A stretch of DNA of 64,000 nt from an uncultured Oscillospiraceae bacterium (GCA_910579965.1 CAJTWF010000006.1:1-64000), one strand, 5' to 3'; counted from the stretch's first letter, positions 50,857-60,586 are shown. Program-made: numbers and translations. Notes: generated by a model not told the origin, from the letters alone.

Positions 50857-52335
50857 ATGAGATACAGGATTCTGGGACTGGCGGCCCTGGCGGTGATGCT
50901 GCTGGCGGCGGCCGCCGCAGCCTCCCTGGAGCCGGAGGCCCAGGAGAGGGGCCGCGTCCACCAGCACCTGGCCTACCGGGGGGATGAGGGCTGCGGCTGC
51001 GGCGGGAGCGCGCTGTGCTCCCACCTGCCGCTGATCGTCATCGACACCGGGGGCCAGCGGATCCCCGGCGCGCTGGCGGAGGGCATGGACCGGTTCGGGC
51101 AGGCGGTCTACACCACGTCGGAGGACGGCCTGCCGGTGATCACCGCCCAGGTGGCGGTGATCGACAACGCCGGCGCGAACAACCACCTGACGGACCCGCC
51201 GGCCCTGGAGGCGGCGGCGGACTTCCGCATCCGGGGCAACTCCTCCCGCCGCTTCCCCAAGCTGCCCTACCTGCTGGATCTGAAGGACGGGGAGGGGAAC
51301 AATCTGGACTACCCCATGATGGGCATGGACGCCCACCACGAGTGGGCCCTCCACGGCCCCATTCTGGATAAGTCCCTCATCCGCAACTACATGTGGTACA
51401 ACATCTCCGGGGAGATCATGGAGTACGCCCCCAACGTCCGCTTCTGCGAGCTGGTGCTCAACGGCAGACACCAGGGCCTCTACCTCATGGTGGAGACCAT
51501 CACCAACGGGGACGACTGCCGCCTGCCCCTGCGCCTGGATACGAAGAACGCCGAGGCCACGGGCTATCTGCTGCGGGTGGACCGGCCCACAGAGACAGAG
51601 CTGGAGTCGATCCGGGACGTGTACACCTTCGCGGAGCGGGACGGCCAGATCGCCCAGGACATCGCCATCCGCTACCCGGGCCGGGGGCGGCTGACGGAGG
51701 CGCTGAAAAAGAGCATCGAGCTGGACGTGTCCGCCTTTGAGAAGGCGATTTTCTCCTACGACTACAACACCGGGCAGTACGGCTACTGGAACTGGGTGGA
51801 CGTGGACAGCTTTGTGGACTATTTCCTCATCAACGAGTTCACCAAAAACAGCGACGCGGGCGGCTACTCCACCTACCTCTACAAGGAGGTGGGCGGCAAA
51901 TTCAAGCTGTGCGTCTGGGACTTCAACAACGTCTGCGACAACTTCCGGGAGGAGGTGCAGGAGCCGGAGAACTTCCTGATGGTCAAGCGGTTCTGGTACT
52001 TCATGATGCTCAAGGACGAGGCCTTTGTGGAGAGGCTGCTGGCCCGGTACGGCGAGCTGCGGCGGGGCGTGCTCAGCGAGGCGTATCTGATGAACTACAT
52101 CGACGAGACCCTGGACTGGCTGGGGCCGGCCATTGACCGCAACAATGACCGCTGGGGGGATGAGATGGAGAACTGGGAGGGGCTCATGCCGCCGGAGCGG
52201 AACATCCACAGCCACCGGGAGGGGGTGGAGCAGCTGCGGGAGTGGCTCTGTGAGCGGGGCGGCTGGCTGGACGAGAACATCCACGCCCTGCGGCAGTACG
52301 CCCACCCCTCCCGGAACAAGAAGTTCAGCCACTGA
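50857..52335 (+). CDS. CotH-family secreted kinase-like protein
   Basis: A 492-residue protein with an AGAGGAGG site and a signal peptide (MRYRILGLAALAVMLLAAAA). The CotH fold is shown by the nucleotide-loop motif IRGNSSRRFPKLPY near residue 125, HEWALHGPILDKSLIRNYM, NGRHQGLYLMVET, and the metal-binding VWDFNNVCDN near residue 355. CotH proteins phosphorylate Ser residues of spore-coat or surface proteins; here it is exported. The cluster context suggests it modifies a surface protein or polymer. A short hairpin (CTTTTTCTT...) lies in the 77-base gap before it. Confidence 0.87.
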   Translation: MRYRILGLAALAVMLLAAAAAASLEPEAQERGRVHQHLAYRGDEGCGCGGSALCSHLPLIVIDTGGQRIPGALAEGMDRFGQAVYTTSEDGLPVITAQVAVIDNAGANNHLTDPPALEAAADFRIRGNSSRRFPKLPYLLDLKDGEGNNLDYPMMGMDAHHEWALHGPILDKSLIRNYMWYNISGEIMEYAPNVRFCELVLNGRHQGLYLMVETITNGDDCRLPLRLDTKNAEATGYLLRVDRPTETELESIRDVYTFAERDGQIAQDIAIRYPGRGRLTEALKKSIELDVSAFEKAIFSYDYNTGQYGYWNWVDVDSFVDYFLINEFTKNSDAGGYSTYLYKEVGGKFKLCVWDFNNVCDNFREEVQEPENFLMVKRFWYFMMLKDEAFVERLLARYGELRRGVLSEAYLMNYIDETLDWLGPAIDRNNDRWGDEMENWEGLMPPERNIHSHREGVEQLREWLCERGGWLDENIHALRQYAHPSRNKKFSH

Positions 52336-52357
52336 CAAGCCGGAGGGAGGCGGGCCC

Positions 52358-54613
52358 TTGAAGAAATTCATTATTGCCGTGTGCGTCCTGGCCCTGCTGG
52401 GCTTCGCCGCCTATACGGCCTACTACCGGTTCGGCGTGTACCTGCCGCTCCGCCCGGACCGTCCGGTGGAAACCTTCACCAGAACCGAGGGCAAGACCAT
52501 TCTGGTGGAGCGGGACGGCGCGTACCAGCCCTTCGAGATACGGGGGGTGGATCTGGGCGTGGGCATTCCCGGCCACTGGGCCACCGACTACGCGGTGGAC
52601 TACGACACCTATCTGCGCTGGTTTGAACAGATCCAGGACCTGGGGGCCAACACCATCCGGGTCTACACCATCCACCACGACGCGTTCTACAACGCCTTCC
52701 ACGACTACAATCAGGGCCGGGAGGAGCCCCTGTACCTGCTCCACGGCGTCTGGGTCAACGACTACATGCAGTTCTCCCACCGGGACGCCTATGACGACGG
52801 GATTCTCCAGACCCTCCTGGAGGACTGCCGGACCCTGACGGACATTCTCCACGGAAACAGGGACCTGTCCCTGGGCCGGGGCGTGGGCTCCGGCCGGTAC
52901 CGGAAGGACGTGTCGGAGTGGGTCATCGGCTACCTCATCGGCGTGGAGTGGGAGAGCAGTCTGGTGGTCTACACCAACCAGAAGAGCGAGGCGCTGCGCT
53001 CCTACGAGGGCACGTACCTGTACACCGCCCCGGAGGCCACCGCCTTCGAGGCCCTGCTGTGCCAGGTGGGGGACAGCCTCATTGAATACGAGACCCGGCG
53101 CTACGGCCAGCAGCGGCTGGTGGCCTTCTCCAACTGGCCCACCACGGACCCCTTTATCTACCCGGCGGCCGTGGCGAACTACCGGCAGAAGCTGGCCTGC
53201 GTGAACGTGGAGCATGTGCTGGCCACGGAGAACCTCCTCTCCGGTCTCTTCGCCTCCTACCACGTGTACCCCTATTTTCCCGACTACCTGGAGATCATGG
53301 ACGAGGCCGGCCAGTACTCCGATGCCGAGATTGACCGGCGCATGGGCACGGTGATCCGGGCCAACCTGGAGTACCGGCTCTCCAAGCTCCAGGGCGCGCC
53401 CATCGAGGACTATCTCCGGCCGGACGACTACCAGGACAGCCAGGGCCGCCGCAACACCTACATCGCCTACCTGCGGGCACTCAACCGGTTCCACTCCCTG
53501 CCGGTGGTTATCACCGAGTACGGCGTCACCACCGGGCGGGGCATGGCCCAGCGGGACGTCAACACCGGCCGCAACCAGGGCCACATGTCGGAGCAGGAGC
53601 ACGGCCAGGCCCTGGTGGACTGCTATCGGGACATCATGGACGCCGGGTGCGCGGGCAGCTGCGTGTTCACCTGGCAGGACGAGTGGTTCAAGCGGACCTG
53701 GAACACCATGTACGCGGTGGACCTGGATCATACGGCCTACTGGAGCGACGCCCAGACCAACGAGCAGTACTTCGGCCTGCTGGCCTTCGATCCCGGGGAG
53801 GAGCGGAGCGTGTGCTATGTGGACGGGGACGTGTCCGAGTGGACGGAGGCGGACCTTGTGGCCGCTGCCGGGGATCTGGAGCTCTCGATGAAATACGACG
53901 AGAAGTTCCTCTATTTCCTGGTGAGGAAGCCGGGCCTGGATCCCAGGACCGACACCCTGTACATCCCCCTGGACGTCACCCCCCGGTCCGGCAGCACCTA
54001 CTGTCAGAACTACCGGGTGGGATTTGAGCGGGCCTGCGATTTTTTAGTGGTCATCCGGGGCCCGGACCAGAGCCGGGTGGTGGTCCAGAAGCGGTACGAG
54101 GCACTGGCCTCCACCTATGCGGCGGAGTACTACGCGGACGACTACTACATCAACGTTCCGGACCCGGACACCCCCTATTTTGAGCGGATCAAGCTCCCCC
54201 TGGTGCTGGAGGAGGTCCTGCCGGACAGGAGCGCGGAGGAGGGCAGCGGCCTCGCCTACGAGACCGGGAAGCTGCGCCACGGCAATGCCAACCCGAAGTC
54301 GGAGGACTTTGACTCCCTGGCGGACTTCATCTTTGCCGGAGACTATGTGGAGCTGCGTCTGCCCTGGCAGCTGCTCAACTTCTCCAACCCCTCCGAGATG
54401 CAGATCCACGACGACTACTACCAGCACTACGGCATTGAGAACCTGTCCATCCGGGAGATCTACGCGGGCGCAGGCGACGGCCCGGGGCGGCGCATCCCCA
54501 TGGAGGCGTTTCCTCTGGAGGGCTGGGGAAAGCGGCCCGCCAGCCACGAGCGGCTCAAGCGGTCCTACTATATCCTGCGGGACTACTGGGCCGCCCTGGA
54601 CGGGAAAGCATAG
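52358..54613 (+). CDS. Membrane-anchored glycoside-hydrolase-like protein
   Basis: A 751-residue protein; TTG 52358 is the start, 7 bases after GGAGGGAGG. It has an N-terminal anchor (KKFIIAVCVLALLGFAAYTA). A TIM-barrel part then resembles GH2/GH5-type glycosidases: RGVDLGVGIPGHWA, LGANTIRVYTIHHDAFY, VEWESSLVVY and VVITEYGVTTGRG, with candidate acid Glu residues. From about residue 480 a beta-sandwich (DGDVSEWTEADLVAA) looks like a carbohydrate-binding domain. It likely trims or transfers the extracellular polymer made by the GT2 enzyme. Confidence 0.75.
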   Translation: MKKFIIAVCVLALLGFAAYTAYYRFGVYLPLRPDRPVETFTRTEGKTILVERDGAYQPFEIRGVDLGVGIPGHWATDYAVDYDTYLRWFEQIQDLGANTIRVYTIHHDAFYNAFHDYNQGREEPLYLLHGVWVNDYMQFSHRDAYDDGILQTLLEDCRTLTDILHGNRDLSLGRGVGSGRYRKDVSEWVIGYLIGVEWESSLVVYTNQKSEALRSYEGTYLYTAPEATAFEALLCQVGDSLIEYETRRYGQQRLVAFSNWPTTDPFIYPAAVANYRQKLACVNVEHVLATENLLSGLFASYHVYPYFPDYLEIMDEAGQYSDAEIDRRMGTVIRANLEYRLSKLQGAPIEDYLRPDDYQDSQGRRNTYIAYLRALNRFHSLPVVITEYGVTTGRGMAQRDVNTGRNQGHMSEQEHGQALVDCYRDIMDAGCAGSCVFTWQDEWFKRTWNTMYAVDLDHTAYWSDAQTNEQYFGLLAFDPGEERSVCYVDGDVSEWTEADLVAAAGDLELSMKYDEKFLYFLVRKPGLDPRTDTLYIPLDVTPRSGSTYCQNYRVGFERACDFLVVIRGPDQSRVVVQKRYEALASTYAAEYYADDYYINVPDPDTPYFERIKLPLVLEEVLPDRSAEEGSGLAYETGKLRHGNANPKSEDFDSLADFIFAGDYVELRLPWQLLNFSNPSEMQIHDDYYQHYGIENLSIREIYAGAGDGPGRRIPMEAFPLEGWGKRPASHERLKRSYYILRDYWAALDGKA

Positions 54614-54635
54614 GCGTGAGAGGAGGCGAGAGGCA

Positions 54636-55751
54636 ATGGGAAGCGAGCTGCTGCTGTACGGCTACGGCTTTGTATGCGTCAGTATGCTCATATTCAATGT
54701 CGCCTACAGCCTCTCCCTCAAGAGGAAGGACCGGCGGCTGAAGAACAGGGACCGGCGCTTTGCCCGCCGGGTGGACCGGCAGCTGGACCGGCTGCGCACA
54801 GGGGAGGGACTGGAGCGGGGGCATCTGACCTACCTGCGCCGCAAGCTCTCCCGGGTGAACCATCTGGCGGCCTTTGACCGGATGGTGATGGAGCGGCTGG
54901 AGGGCGCGGCGGAGGACCGGGAGGCGGCCAGGGCCTACCAGCGGGAGATCCAGCCCGTCATCCTCCACCTGGCCCTGTTCTACCGGGACCGGGAGGACAT
55001 CCAGGCCGCCTACTTTGCCTACTTTCTCTCCCGCCACCGGCCCCAGCGGCATCAGGCCATGGACGCCATCCAGGACGTGATGGTGAAGTACATGGGCAAG
55101 GAGAGCCTGTACTGCCGGGTAAACGCCCTCCAGGCCCTCTGCGGCTTCGGCAGCCCCGAGAGCGTGGCGGAGGCGGTGACGGCCCTGGACCGGGGCGGGC
55201 GGTTCCTCCACGAGAAGGTCCTCACCGACGGCCTGCTCTCCTTCACCGGCAGCCACGAGCGCCTGACGGCGCTGCTGCTGGAGCGGTTTGACAGCTTTTC
55301 CGTTCCCACCAGGCTGTCGGTGCTCAACTATATACGCTTCTGCTCCGGCGCCTACGGGGAGCAGATGATGAACATTCTCTCCAACCCGGCGGAGGACAAG
55401 GAGCTGCGTTTGTCCGCCATCCGCTACTTTGGCCGGTATCCCATGGAGGAGGCCCGGCCTCTTCTGCTGGCCCTTGCCGCGGACAAGGAGCCGACCGGCT
55501 GGGAATACGCATCCATCGCCGTCTCCGTCCTGGCCGGCTACCAGGGCGGGGATGTGCAGGACGCGCTGACGGCAGCGATCTACAGCGCCAACTGGTACGT
55601 CCGCTCCAACGCGGCGGCCAGTCTGGCCCGGCAGGGGCTGGACTACAGCGATCTCATCAGCGTGGTGGCCGGAGGGGACCGGTATGTGCGGGAGATGATG
55701 CTCTACCAGCTGGATCTGCGGCGGGAGCAGGGGGAGAAAACAGCCCTATGA
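54636..55751 (+). CDS. HEAT-repeat membrane protein
   Basis: A 371-residue protein with one N-terminal transmembrane helix (LLLYGYGFVCVSMLIFNVAY), a strongly basic juxtamembrane segment and an all-helical body of HEAT-like repeats (for example SLYCRVNALQALCGFGSPES, ELRLSAIRYFGRYPMEEA, WYVRSNAAASLARQG). Such repeats usually scaffold partners. The stop overlaps the GT2 start by 4 bases, implying a direct partnership with the synthase. Confidence 0.78.
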   Translation: MGSELLLYGYGFVCVSMLIFNVAYSLSLKRKDRRLKNRDRRFARRVDRQLDRLRTGEGLERGHLTYLRRKLSRVNHLAAFDRMVMERLEGAAEDREAARAYQREIQPVILHLALFYRDREDIQAAYFAYFLSRHRPQRHQAMDAIQDVMVKYMGKESLYCRVNALQALCGFGSPESVAEAVTALDRGGRFLHEKVLTDGLLSFTGSHERLTALLLERFDSFSVPTRLSVLNYIRFCSGAYGEQMMNILSNPAEDKELRLSAIRYFGRYPMEEARPLLLALAADKEPTGWEYASIAVSVLAGYQGGDVQDALTAAIYSANWYVRSNAAASLARQGLDYSDLISVVAGGDRYVREMMLYQLDLRREQGEKTAL

Positions 55752-57187
55752 CGGATGTATTGAAGGCGGCCCTCCAGGTGGTGGGCGGATTTTTTGTGGC
55801 GTATATGATAGGCTACGCAAGCTTCCTCTTTCTGTCCGTGACCGTGGGGTCCTCCGCCCTCTACGGAGCCAAGCGGCGCAACGCCCTGAAAAACGAGCTG
55901 CGGGGCGAATACTACGTCCCGGTCAGCATCATCGTGCCCGCCCACAACGAGAGCGTCACCATCGAGTCCACGGTCCGCTCCCTGCTGGCCCTGGACTACC
56001 GGACCTATGAGATCATCGTGGTGGACGACGGCTCCACCGACGATACCGCCCAGATCCTCCGGGACGCCTTCCACATGTTCCGCATCAACCGGCCCATCCA
56101 GCGGCGGCTGCGGTGCCAGCAGGTGGAGGCGGTGTACGAGACCCGGGCCTGGAAGACGCCCATTACCCTCATCCAGAAGCGCAACGGCGGCAAGGCCGAC
56201 GCGCTGAACATGGGCATCAACGCCTCCCGCTACCCCTACTTCCTGTGCATGGATGCGGACTCGGTCCTCCAGCGGGACTCCCTGGAGAAGATCGTGCGTC
56301 CGGTGCTGGAGGACGACCGGGTGGTGGCGGTGGGCGGGGCGGTGCGGCCCTGCAACGGCGCGGAGATTGAGGACGGCGCGGTGGTGCGCTACCGGATGCC
56401 CAATAAGCTGCTGCCCTGCATGCAGGTGCTGGAGTACGACAGGTCCTTTCTGGCTGCCCGGATCCTCTTTGACAAGTTCAACGGGAGCATCATCATCTCC
56501 GGGGCCTTCGGCCTGTTCAAGAAGAGCGTGGTGGTGGACGCGGGGGGCTACGACACCACCACCATGGGCGAGGACATGGAGCTGGTAATGAAGCTCCACG
56601 TGTTCTGCCGGGAGCACGGCATGCCCTACCTGATCCGCTACGCCACCGACGCCATCTGCTGGACCCAGGCGCCGGAGAAGCTGTCGGATCTGTGCAAGCA
56701 GCGCCGGCGCTGGCACATCGGCCTGTTTCAGAGCATGACCCGGCACCGGAGGATCCTCTCCGACCCCAAGTACGGCATGGTGGGGCTGGTGTCCTACATC
56801 TATTTTCTGATCTACGAGCTCTTCTCGCCCTATATCGAGGTGGCGGGGATGGTGACCACGGCGCTGGCCATGGCGCTGGGCGTGCTCAATGTGTCCTTCA
56901 TGGTCCTCTATATGGGCATCTACGTGGCCTATTCCTCCATCCTCTCCCTGACGGCCTTTTTTGCCAGGGTCCACACCATCGACCTGAAGCTGACCTTTTC
57001 CGACGTGTGCAAGGCGGTGGGGCTGTGCCTCCTGGAGGTGTCCTGCCTGCGCTTTGTGCTGGCGTGGGTGCGGGTCACGGCCCTTGGGGGCGGCAAGAGG
57101 CGGAAGAGGGGCTGGGGCGAGATCGAGCGCAAGCAGATCCACTTCAGCACCACCGGGGCGAAGCAGGAGCAGCCCCGTCAGAAATGA
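55748..57187 (+). CDS. Processive family 2 glycosyltransferase
   Basis: A 479-residue membrane synthase of the hyaluronan/poly-GlcNAc/cellulose type. One N-terminal helix is followed by the GT-A domain: VSIIVPAHNESVTIEST, VVDDGSTDDTAQ, a KRNGGKADALNMGINAS loop, the D-x-D (MDADSV) near residue 176, the catalytic TMGEDMELV near residue 277 and the QRRRW product-channel motif near residue 317. Several C-terminal membrane helices follow. It polymerises sugar from UDP- or GDP-donors and extrudes it. Sugar identity cannot be read from sequence. A PilZ domain is not seen. Confidence 0.9.
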   Translation: MTDVLKAALQVVGGFFVAYMIGYASFLFLSVTVGSSALYGAKRRNALKNELRGEYYVPVSIIVPAHNESVTIESTVRSLLALDYRTYEIIVVDDGSTDDTAQILRDAFHMFRINRPIQRRLRCQQVEAVYETRAWKTPITLIQKRNGGKADALNMGINASRYPYFLCMDADSVLQRDSLEKIVRPVLEDDRVVAVGGAVRPCNGAEIEDGAVVRYRMPNKLLPCMQVLEYDRSFLAARILFDKFNGSIIISGAFGLFKKSVVVDAGGYDTTTMGEDMELVMKLHVFCREHGMPYLIRYATDAICWTQAPEKLSDLCKQRRRWHIGLFQSMTRHRRILSDPKYGMVGLVSYIYFLIYELFSPYIEVAGMVTTALAMALGVLNVSFMVLYMGIYVAYSSILSLTAFFARVHTIDLKLTFSDVCKAVGLCLLEVSCLRFVLAWVRVTALGGGKRRKRGWGEIERKQIHFSTTGAKQEQPRQK

Positions 57188-57286
57188 TCGAAGACCGGCG
57201 CGTCCGCCTGCGGCGGACGCGGTACCAGGCGGCCCGCGGGCTGCCATATCAGGCGGAACGCTTTGGTGGGAAAGGAGATTTGTACA

Positions 57287-57829
57287 ATGCGGCTGGATGA
57301 ATTGAAGAAGGGGCTCTGGGGCTACAAGAAGGAGGGCGTTTACCGGTATATCATGAACCTGGAGGAGGAGAGCTCCCAGAAGCTGGCGGAGAAGGACGAG
57401 AAAATGGCCCAGCAGGAGGCCCAGGCTCAGAGCAGAATCGGGGAGCTTGAGCGGACGGTGGAGGCGCTGCGGGAGGAGAACACGTCCCTGAAGGCCAACC
57501 AGTCGGCGGTGTTCGCCACCCTGCTGGAGGCCCAGCGCTACGCGGAGCGGCTGCGGGAGGAGAGCGCCCGCCGGGAGCAGAAGGCACAGGAGGAGCTGAA
57601 AACAAAGATCTGCCGCCAGACCCAGATGCTGGAGCGCTACTCCGACAGGGTCCGGCAGCTGCGGGAGGTGCTGCGGGACATGCTGGTGGAGTTCGACGGC
57701 AAGGCCGAGCAGACCGGCCAGGCCCTGGCATCCATCCAGGAGCAGGACCCACTGTCCGGTTCTCTCCCCAAACGGCCTGACCAGGACGCCCAGGAGAGCG
57801 ATACATGGAAAAAGCTGTTATCTATGTAG
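57287..57829 (+). CDS. Coiled-coil protein, DivIVA-like
   Basis: A 180-residue protein with an AAAGGAG site. The opening MRLDELKKGLWGYKKEGVYRY resembles the membrane-sensing start of DivIVA/GpsB-type proteins (F/W in a short loop, then a coiled coil). From residue 30 to 140 it is a continuous Glu/Lys/Arg/Gln-rich coiled coil. It may position the exopolymer machinery at poles or septa, which is inference. Its end overlaps the next gene by 25 bases. Confidence 0.65.
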   Translation: MRLDELKKGLWGYKKEGVYRYIMNLEEESSQKLAEKDEKMAQQEAQAQSRIGELERTVEALREENTSLKANQSAVFATLLEAQRYAERLREESARREQKAQEELKTKICRQTQMLERYSDRVRQLREVLRDMLVEFDGKAEQTGQALASIQEQDPLSGSLPKRPDQDAQESDTWKKLLSM

Positions 57830-59607
57830 CAGGCTGTCCCGACGCGTATCCGGTGGAGTTCTATAACGCTGAAACAGGAGCTTATGAGGGCGTTATCCCC
57901 CAGCTGCTGCGCCGGTTCTCCCAGCAGTCGGACTACGAGGTGCGCTACTACGCCCCCGGCCGGCGGGACCAGCGGCAGCACCTGGCCCGGAACCGGCAGG
58001 TGGACATGGTCACGTGCCTGGACGGGGAGACCTTTCCCAACAGGAGGGGGGAGGCCGTCGCGGCGGTGACGGCGGAGGTGGACGGGGCGCCGGCGGCGTA
58101 CCGGCTCTGTCTGCTGGACGTGGCCCCGAAGGGCCTGGAGCAGGCGCTGCGAAGCTTTATGGAGCAGGTGTCGGAGGAGATCCGCGCCGGGGAGCTCATC
58201 GCCGCCGTCCAGACCGGCCCCCCGCCCCGGCAGCACCGTCTGGAGATGACCGCCGCCGCCCTGGCCGTGACGGCGGGGCTTCTGGCGGGAACGGCCGCCG
58301 TCCTTGCGCTGCGCTTCCGCCGCCGCCTGCGGCGGCTGGAGACGGCCGGGGAGACGGACCAGGAGACGGGCCTGGGGAACCGGGCGCTTTTGGCCCGCCT
58401 GGCCCGGCAGCGGCTCAGCGACAAAAACCGGATGCTCTACGTCATGTTCTGCTTCCGCTTTGACCAGCAGCGGCTGCGCGGTCCGGAGGACGGGGAGCGG
58501 ACGGCCCTTCTCCAGCACATAGCCTCGGTGCTCCAGTCCTTCTCCTCGGATGCGGATATTGCGGCCCGGGTGTCGGACAACGGGTTTGCCGTGCTGCGGC
58601 TGTGCGCGGGCCGGGAGGAGTGGGAGCTGTGGATCGCCGCCCTGATGGAGCGCCTGCGGGAGTGCGGGACCTGTCCCATGGCGGCGGGGGTCTGTCCCCT
58701 CAAGGCGGAGGACCGGGAGCTGGATGGGGCGATCTATCGCGGCATGCAGGCTGCCGGGGCCGCCCTTGAGCGGGGGGAGGCGTATCTGCTGTACAGCGAC
58801 AGGGCCGCGGCCTCCTTCCAGGAGGAGAAGCGGCTCCAGGGGGACGTCCGGCGGGGACTGAGCAGCGGGGAGTTCCGCATGGAGATCCAGTTCTACGTGG
58901 ACGCGGACAGCGGCCGGATCGTGGGCGGCGAGGCGCTGTCCCGGTGGGAGCATCCGGAGAGGGGCTCGATACCGCCGGAGCGGTTCCTGCCCATGGCGGA
59001 GCGGGAGGAGCTGACGGACCAGCTGGACGGGCACAATCTGGAGGAGGCCTGCGCCTTTCTGGAGAATATACGCCAGCACGGCGTTGAGGACTTCTTCCTG
59101 TGCTGCCGCCTGTCCCGGAGCGCCATTGCCAGCCCGGACCTTGCCCAGCGGTGCGGTCAGGTGGTGGAGCGGTACTCCTTCCGCCGGGAGCGGCTGATCC
59201 TGGGCCTGACGGAGGGGAGCGTCGCCAGGGCTCCCCAGGAGGCGGACAGGAATATCCGGGCGCTGCGGGAGCTGGGACTGAAGGTGGTGCTGGCAGGGGC
59301 AGGGGAGCGGTTCGCCGCCCTCTTTAGCCTGGGGGACCACCTATTTGACGGCATAACCCTGGGACGGGAGCTGCTGGAGAGGGCGGAGAGCGCCGCCGGA
59401 CCGGCGGTGGTGGGCGGCGTGATCCGAATGGGCCATGAGCTGGGCGTCTCCGTACTGGCGGAGGACGTGGAGCGGGTGGAGCAGGTCCGTCTGCTGCGAA
59501 GCCTGTCCTGCGATGTGATGCGGGGGGATCAGCTCTACCACGCTGTCCCGCCCTGGGAGGCGAGAAAGAAGCTGTTGGAGCAGTTGAAGCAGGGAAGGCA
59601 GGTGTAA
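57805..59607 (+). CDS. Degenerate GGDEF-EAL protein
   Basis: A 600-residue protein beginning inside the end of the previous gene. The N-terminal ~110 residues resemble part of a periplasmic-binding domain. One membrane helix follows (about 152-172), then a GGDEF-like domain in which the signature is reduced to VSDNGFAVL. The EAL-like domain keeps EALSRWEHP, but the metal-binding Asn, Glu and the DDFG pair are replaced (RLSRSAI, LGLTEGSV, AGAGERFA). Neither synthesis nor hydrolysis of c-di-GMP is expected. It may act as a c-di-GMP receptor or a structural part of the polymer complex. Confidence 0.82.
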   Translation: MEKAVIYVAGCPDAYPVEFYNAETGAYEGVIPQLLRRFSQQSDYEVRYYAPGRRDQRQHLARNRQVDMVTCLDGETFPNRRGEAVAAVTAEVDGAPAAYRLCLLDVAPKGLEQALRSFMEQVSEEIRAGELIAAVQTGPPPRQHRLEMTAAALAVTAGLLAGTAAVLALRFRRRLRRLETAGETDQETGLGNRALLARLARQRLSDKNRMLYVMFCFRFDQQRLRGPEDGERTALLQHIASVLQSFSSDADIAARVSDNGFAVLRLCAGREEWELWIAALMERLRECGTCPMAAGVCPLKAEDRELDGAIYRGMQAAGAALERGEAYLLYSDRAAASFQEEKRLQGDVRRGLSSGEFRMEIQFYVDADSGRIVGGEALSRWEHPERGSIPPERFLPMAEREELTDQLDGHNLEEACAFLENIRQHGVEDFFLCCRLSRSAIASPDLAQRCGQVVERYSFRRERLILGLTEGSVARAPQEADRNIRALRELGLKVVLAGAGERFAALFSLGDHLFDGITLGRELLERAESAAGPAVVGGVIRMGHELGVSVLAEDVERVEQVRLLRSLSCDVMRGDQLYHAVPPWEARKKLLEQLKQGRQV

Positions 59608-59610
59608 GCG

Positions 59611-60489
59611 ATGACAAAATGGGTAAATAGGGCGGGCTTCCTCCTGTGCGCCGCGCTGGCAGCGCTGCTGCTGCTGGCGGGGGTCCGGGTGAACAGCGCC
59701 GGATTCGGGCTGTACAGCTGGGACGAGGACGCCCTGGAGGCGGGCGGGGAGGCGGAGGCCCTGGCTGCCTGCATCAAGGAGGCGGGCGTGAAGCGGGTCT
59801 ACCAGGAGTTTTCCAAGGAGAATCTGGAGGATGGCGCCGCGGAGGCCTTTGTCAAGCGTCTGAAAAAGCAGTCCGTGGAGGTTTTCGCGCTGTTCGGCGC
59901 GGAGGAGTGGGCCCGGGACAAGAAGGGCGAGACGGTGATAAAGACCATGCGGCGGGTGGCCCGCTACAATGAGGGCAAAAGCCGCAGCGCCCGGATCACC
60001 GGCGTTATGGTTGACGTGGAGCCCTACCTCCTGGACGAGTGGGACGAGGGGAGCAGGGCCCGGAGAAAGCTGATGGAGAACTATCTGAGCAGCATGGAGG
60101 CCGCCTATGCCTACGCGGAGGAGCACGATCTGGAGCTGTGGCTGTGCATCCCCAACTTCTATGATACGGGCTTTGAGGACATCCTGGAGAGCCTGATCTC
60201 CGACGCCTGCGACGGCATAGCGGTCATGAACTATAACCGCACGGACGAGTACATGCAGATAGCCAAGGAGGTGGGCCTTGCCCGGGAGTACGGCAAGGGC
60301 GTGGAGTGCATCTTTGAGCTCCAGGAGCCCCATCAGCACGAGCTGGAGGAGATCAACACCTACGCCGGGGTGGGGCTGGACGCGCTGTGGAGGTCCGCGG
60401 CCCGGCTGGAGAAGCAGTTCGGCTATGACCGCCTCCGGTTTGCCTACCACTACTACAGGCCCCTCCAGAGAATGCTGGAGGAGGAATAA
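59611..60489 (+). CDS. Secreted TIM-barrel-like protein
   Basis: A 292-residue protein with a signal peptide or anchor (GFLLCAALAALLLLAGVRV). Repeating strand motifs (AGVKRVYQEFSKE, ITGVMVDVEPYLLDEW, LELWLCIPNFYDT, DGIAVMNYNRTDEY, GVECIFELQEP) suggest a TIM barrel like those of GH18-type or other polysaccharide-handling proteins. The paired acids in VDVEPY could be catalytic. The exact family is not recognised. It is the last gene of the cluster, followed by a strong terminator. Confidence 0.6.
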   Translation: MTKWVNRAGFLLCAALAALLLLAGVRVNSAGFGLYSWDEDALEAGGEAEALAACIKEAGVKRVYQEFSKENLEDGAAEAFVKRLKKQSVEVFALFGAEEWARDKKGETVIKTMRRVARYNEGKSRSARITGVMVDVEPYLLDEWDEGSRARRKLMENYLSSMEAAYAYAEEHDLELWLCIPNFYDTGFEDILESLISDACDGIAVMNYNRTDEYMQIAKEVGLAREYGKGVECIFELQEPHQHELEEINTYAGVGLDALWRSAARLEKQFGYDRLRFAYHYYRPLQRMLEEE

Positions 60490-60531
60490 CAAGTCCGGCG
60501 GAGGCCCACAGGGGCGCTCCGCCGGACTTGC
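60490..60531 (+). terminator. Terminator of the exopolymer operon
   Basis: CAAGTCCGGCGGAG with its full complement CTCCGCCGGACTTG (14-bp stem, 60490-60530), then CTTTG. It also faces the end of the aminotransferase gene on the other strand. Confidence 0.8.
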
Positions 60532-60586
60532 TTTGTATTGAGAATCTGCCTTCCTGGCGGACCGGCCGGACAGCGCCCGGCGGCTC

